Shown here: in pieces, positions 63,034 through 64,000 of the stretch
How positions within the stretch are numbered: position 1 is the stretch's first letter
How the letters are laid out: each line of letters opens with the position of its first letter
Assembly: GCA_048013815.1 (NCBI GenBank)
Contig: CM106586.1
Location: forward strand, 4,340,001-4,404,000
DNA length: 64,000 bases
Source of the DNA: Setoptus koraiensis
Taxonomy: Eukaryota; Arthropoda
Reading direction: 5' to 3'
The notes under the pieces: model-generated
Told to the model about the DNA's origin: nothing
Database searches by the model: none
What the model saw: only the letters and a program-made list of their open reading frames with translations
Translations under genes and position numbers: made by a program

Positions 63034-63138
63034 TATCGAATCGCACACTTTATGAAAATATATATTATTATTCACATTTGCATGTAATCATAAGTAAATT
63101 TGATCAACTATAATTTTCCTTTTCACTGTGTCGGTTTT

Positions 63139-63480
63139 TTAACTTTTTGTTAGTTCTAAGTCGTAAAGCAACACCGCCATATCGTCTCTCAACTGAACTA
63201 GCTTCTCATCAATGGCTTTGATTGCGGTTGGATCTGATTTCGCTTCGATAGACTGGTTGATTAAAGTAAAATCGTTGATGATGTAAAAATTCCTTATATC
63301 TGCGATCAAGGTCATCAGCGATTGAAACGATCGGACAATTTCGGCTGCTCGTACTTGCACTTCGAATGTAACATGTTCAGATTTAGTATTGAGAATTTCG
63401 GCAAATTTATCCTGGATGTTGCGGACATTGTCCTTGAGTTGTTTCTGGTAGTCCTTTAGAGTGAGATCCTGAGAAGACAT
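63139..63480 (-). CDS. MED22: Mediator subunit 22 (Surf5), copy 2
   Basis: The same 113-residue protein as at 59806-60147, apparently identical in DNA. The upstream sequence is different, because the duplication stops at the ATG, so this copy must use another promoter. The frame stays open for 18 codons before the ATG, back to a GTG, but no ATG lies there. Its upstream neighbour on the same strand is the Myb/SANT gene, whose stop codon is 239 bases away. Either both copies are active, or one is an assembly or allele artefact. Confidence 0.8.
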   Translation of the reverse strand: MSSQDLTLKDYQKQLKDNVRNIQDKFAEILNTKSEHVTFEVQVRAAEIVRSFQSLMTLIADIRNFYIINDFTLINQSIEAKSDPTAIKAIDEKLVQLRDDMAVLLYDLELTKS

Positions 63481-63719
63481 TTCATTCAAAAGATATTTTA
63501 CAAAATCACAACTTCCAACAAATATTGCGGTCACCTTTTATTTTACATGTGATAAATGATATTTTCTTTGAGATTCTTCCCCGCTGCCCCAATGAATTGT
63601 GGAAGCAACGCACACCCAACGAAAGGTGCAAACCGTTTGACGTGCGATAGGAAATTATAGGGGGCGCTTCAGAGCGCAGAAAAAGCGCAAACGTAATAAG
63701 TAAAAATCAAAATTTTTCT

Positions 63720-64000
63720 TTATTGTAACTGGACTTTGTTACGGGTAAACTTCGTAAGGTCTGGACCATTTTTTAGGACTTCACTTAGAAGTGGTTTCTT
63801 TTTTTCTATCTCTTTGTGCGTGCTACACCAACGTTTATAACATTGATGCTTCGACCGGAGTAAAAGTCCCCTCTTTTGAATCTGTTCGGCCACTTTTTTC
63901 CACGGTATGTCCTTAGAGGATATAATATCGATGCTACCTGACCCGACTATATCCGCAACAATATCTCTGAGTATCAAATCCTCATGCTCTGTCCATCTTG
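63720..64000 (-). CDS. Myb/SANT-domain protein, 3' end (TTF1/DMTF1-like), partial
   Basis: The frame is open to the right edge of the window, so the 5' part is missing. It encodes at least 93 residues: a Myb/SANT repeat with WTEHEDLILRDIV at its start, then DIPWKKVAEQIQKRG, then SKHQCYKRWCST, giving the helix-turn-helix with the usual Trp residues spaced by a long first loop. This spacing occurs in the TTF1/Reb1 and DMTF1 group of DNA-binding proteins. The C-terminus is short and basic (KFTRNKVQLQ). Which member it is cannot be told from this piece. Confidence 0.7.
   Translation of the reverse strand, partial: RWTEHEDLILRDIVADIVGSGSIDIISSKDIPWKKVAEQIQKRGLLLRSKHQCYKRWCSTHKEIEKKKPLLSEVLKNGPDLTKFTRNKVQLQ

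Larger units (their letters stand above)
62926..63480. repeat. Duplicated segment, right copy
   Basis: Second copy of 59593-60147. It begins inside the pocket-protein reading frame, without promoter or upstream exon, so the 36-codon tail here is a gene fragment. The three differences from the left copy (g to a near 62941, t to a near 62993, t to c near 63036) include two that change residues in the fragment. The right end is the MED22 ATG; the flanks beyond both ends are unrelated. Confidence 0.95.

Noticed and set aside
62926-63480. MED22 copy 2 as a retrocopy
   Set aside because: No poly-A or poly-T trace at the end, no target-site repeat, and the segment includes antisense tail of the neighbouring gene.

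Overview
The window is nuclear DNA from an animal, most likely an arthropod and plausibly a mite; the taxon is inferred. It carries introns with GT/AG ends and animal-only gene families: a dopamine D2-like receptor, a Shox homeobox gene, a p107/p130-class pocket protein, a Suv4-20 methyltransferase and a GPI-type transferrin. Most genes have no intron (PLRG1, CDC5L, the pocket protein, ARL2, TRMT112, CENP-A, the CCPG1-like gene), while the transferrin gene has many short ones. Such intron loss is known from very compact mite genomes, but the sequence alone does not fix the species.

Layout. 1-20 kb is GC-rich, rich in the hexamer GGGCCC, minisatellites and perfect hairpins. It holds the first large coding exon of a Dop2R-like receptor (minus strand, running off to the left, so the first 14 kb is probably its intron) and, inside that intron on the opposite strand, an orphan secreted-type protein gene with a TATA box. 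20-31 kb is AT-richer and holds TRMT112 and Suv4-20 (divergent pair), an AN1 zinc-finger gene, PLRG1, and an unrecognised repeat-rich disordered protein. 31-44 kb is a transferrin-family gene: a two-lobe ectodomain with a GPI-type tail, probably preceded by an 880-residue low-complexity exon. 44-52 kb holds a CENP-A-like histone and a Shox homeobox gene with 4 kb of upstream DNA. 52-64 kb holds a CCPG1-like membrane protein, the pocket protein, MED22, ARL2, CDC5L, a second copy of MED22, and the 3' end of a Myb/SANT gene.

Functional links are loose, as is usual for animal chromosomes. PLRG1 and CDC5L are both core subunits of the Prp19/NTC spliceosomal complex. The pocket protein, MED22, Suv4-20 and CENP-A act on chromatin or transcription. 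No operon, tRNA, rRNA, CRISPR array or clear transposable element was seen.

The items most worth a second look are: the 555-bp duplication that copies the pocket-protein tail plus all of MED22 and stops exactly at the MED22 ATG; a CENP-A-type histone with a canonical H3-like N-terminal tail and a long loop 1; a transferrin that has lost almost all metal and anion ligands in both lobes; more than 40 GGGCCC sites in the first 20 kb against about five in the other 44 kb; a scatter of unrelated perfect hairpins with 10-19 bp arms; and an interleaved inverted repeat able to fold as a pseudoknot in a transferrin intron.
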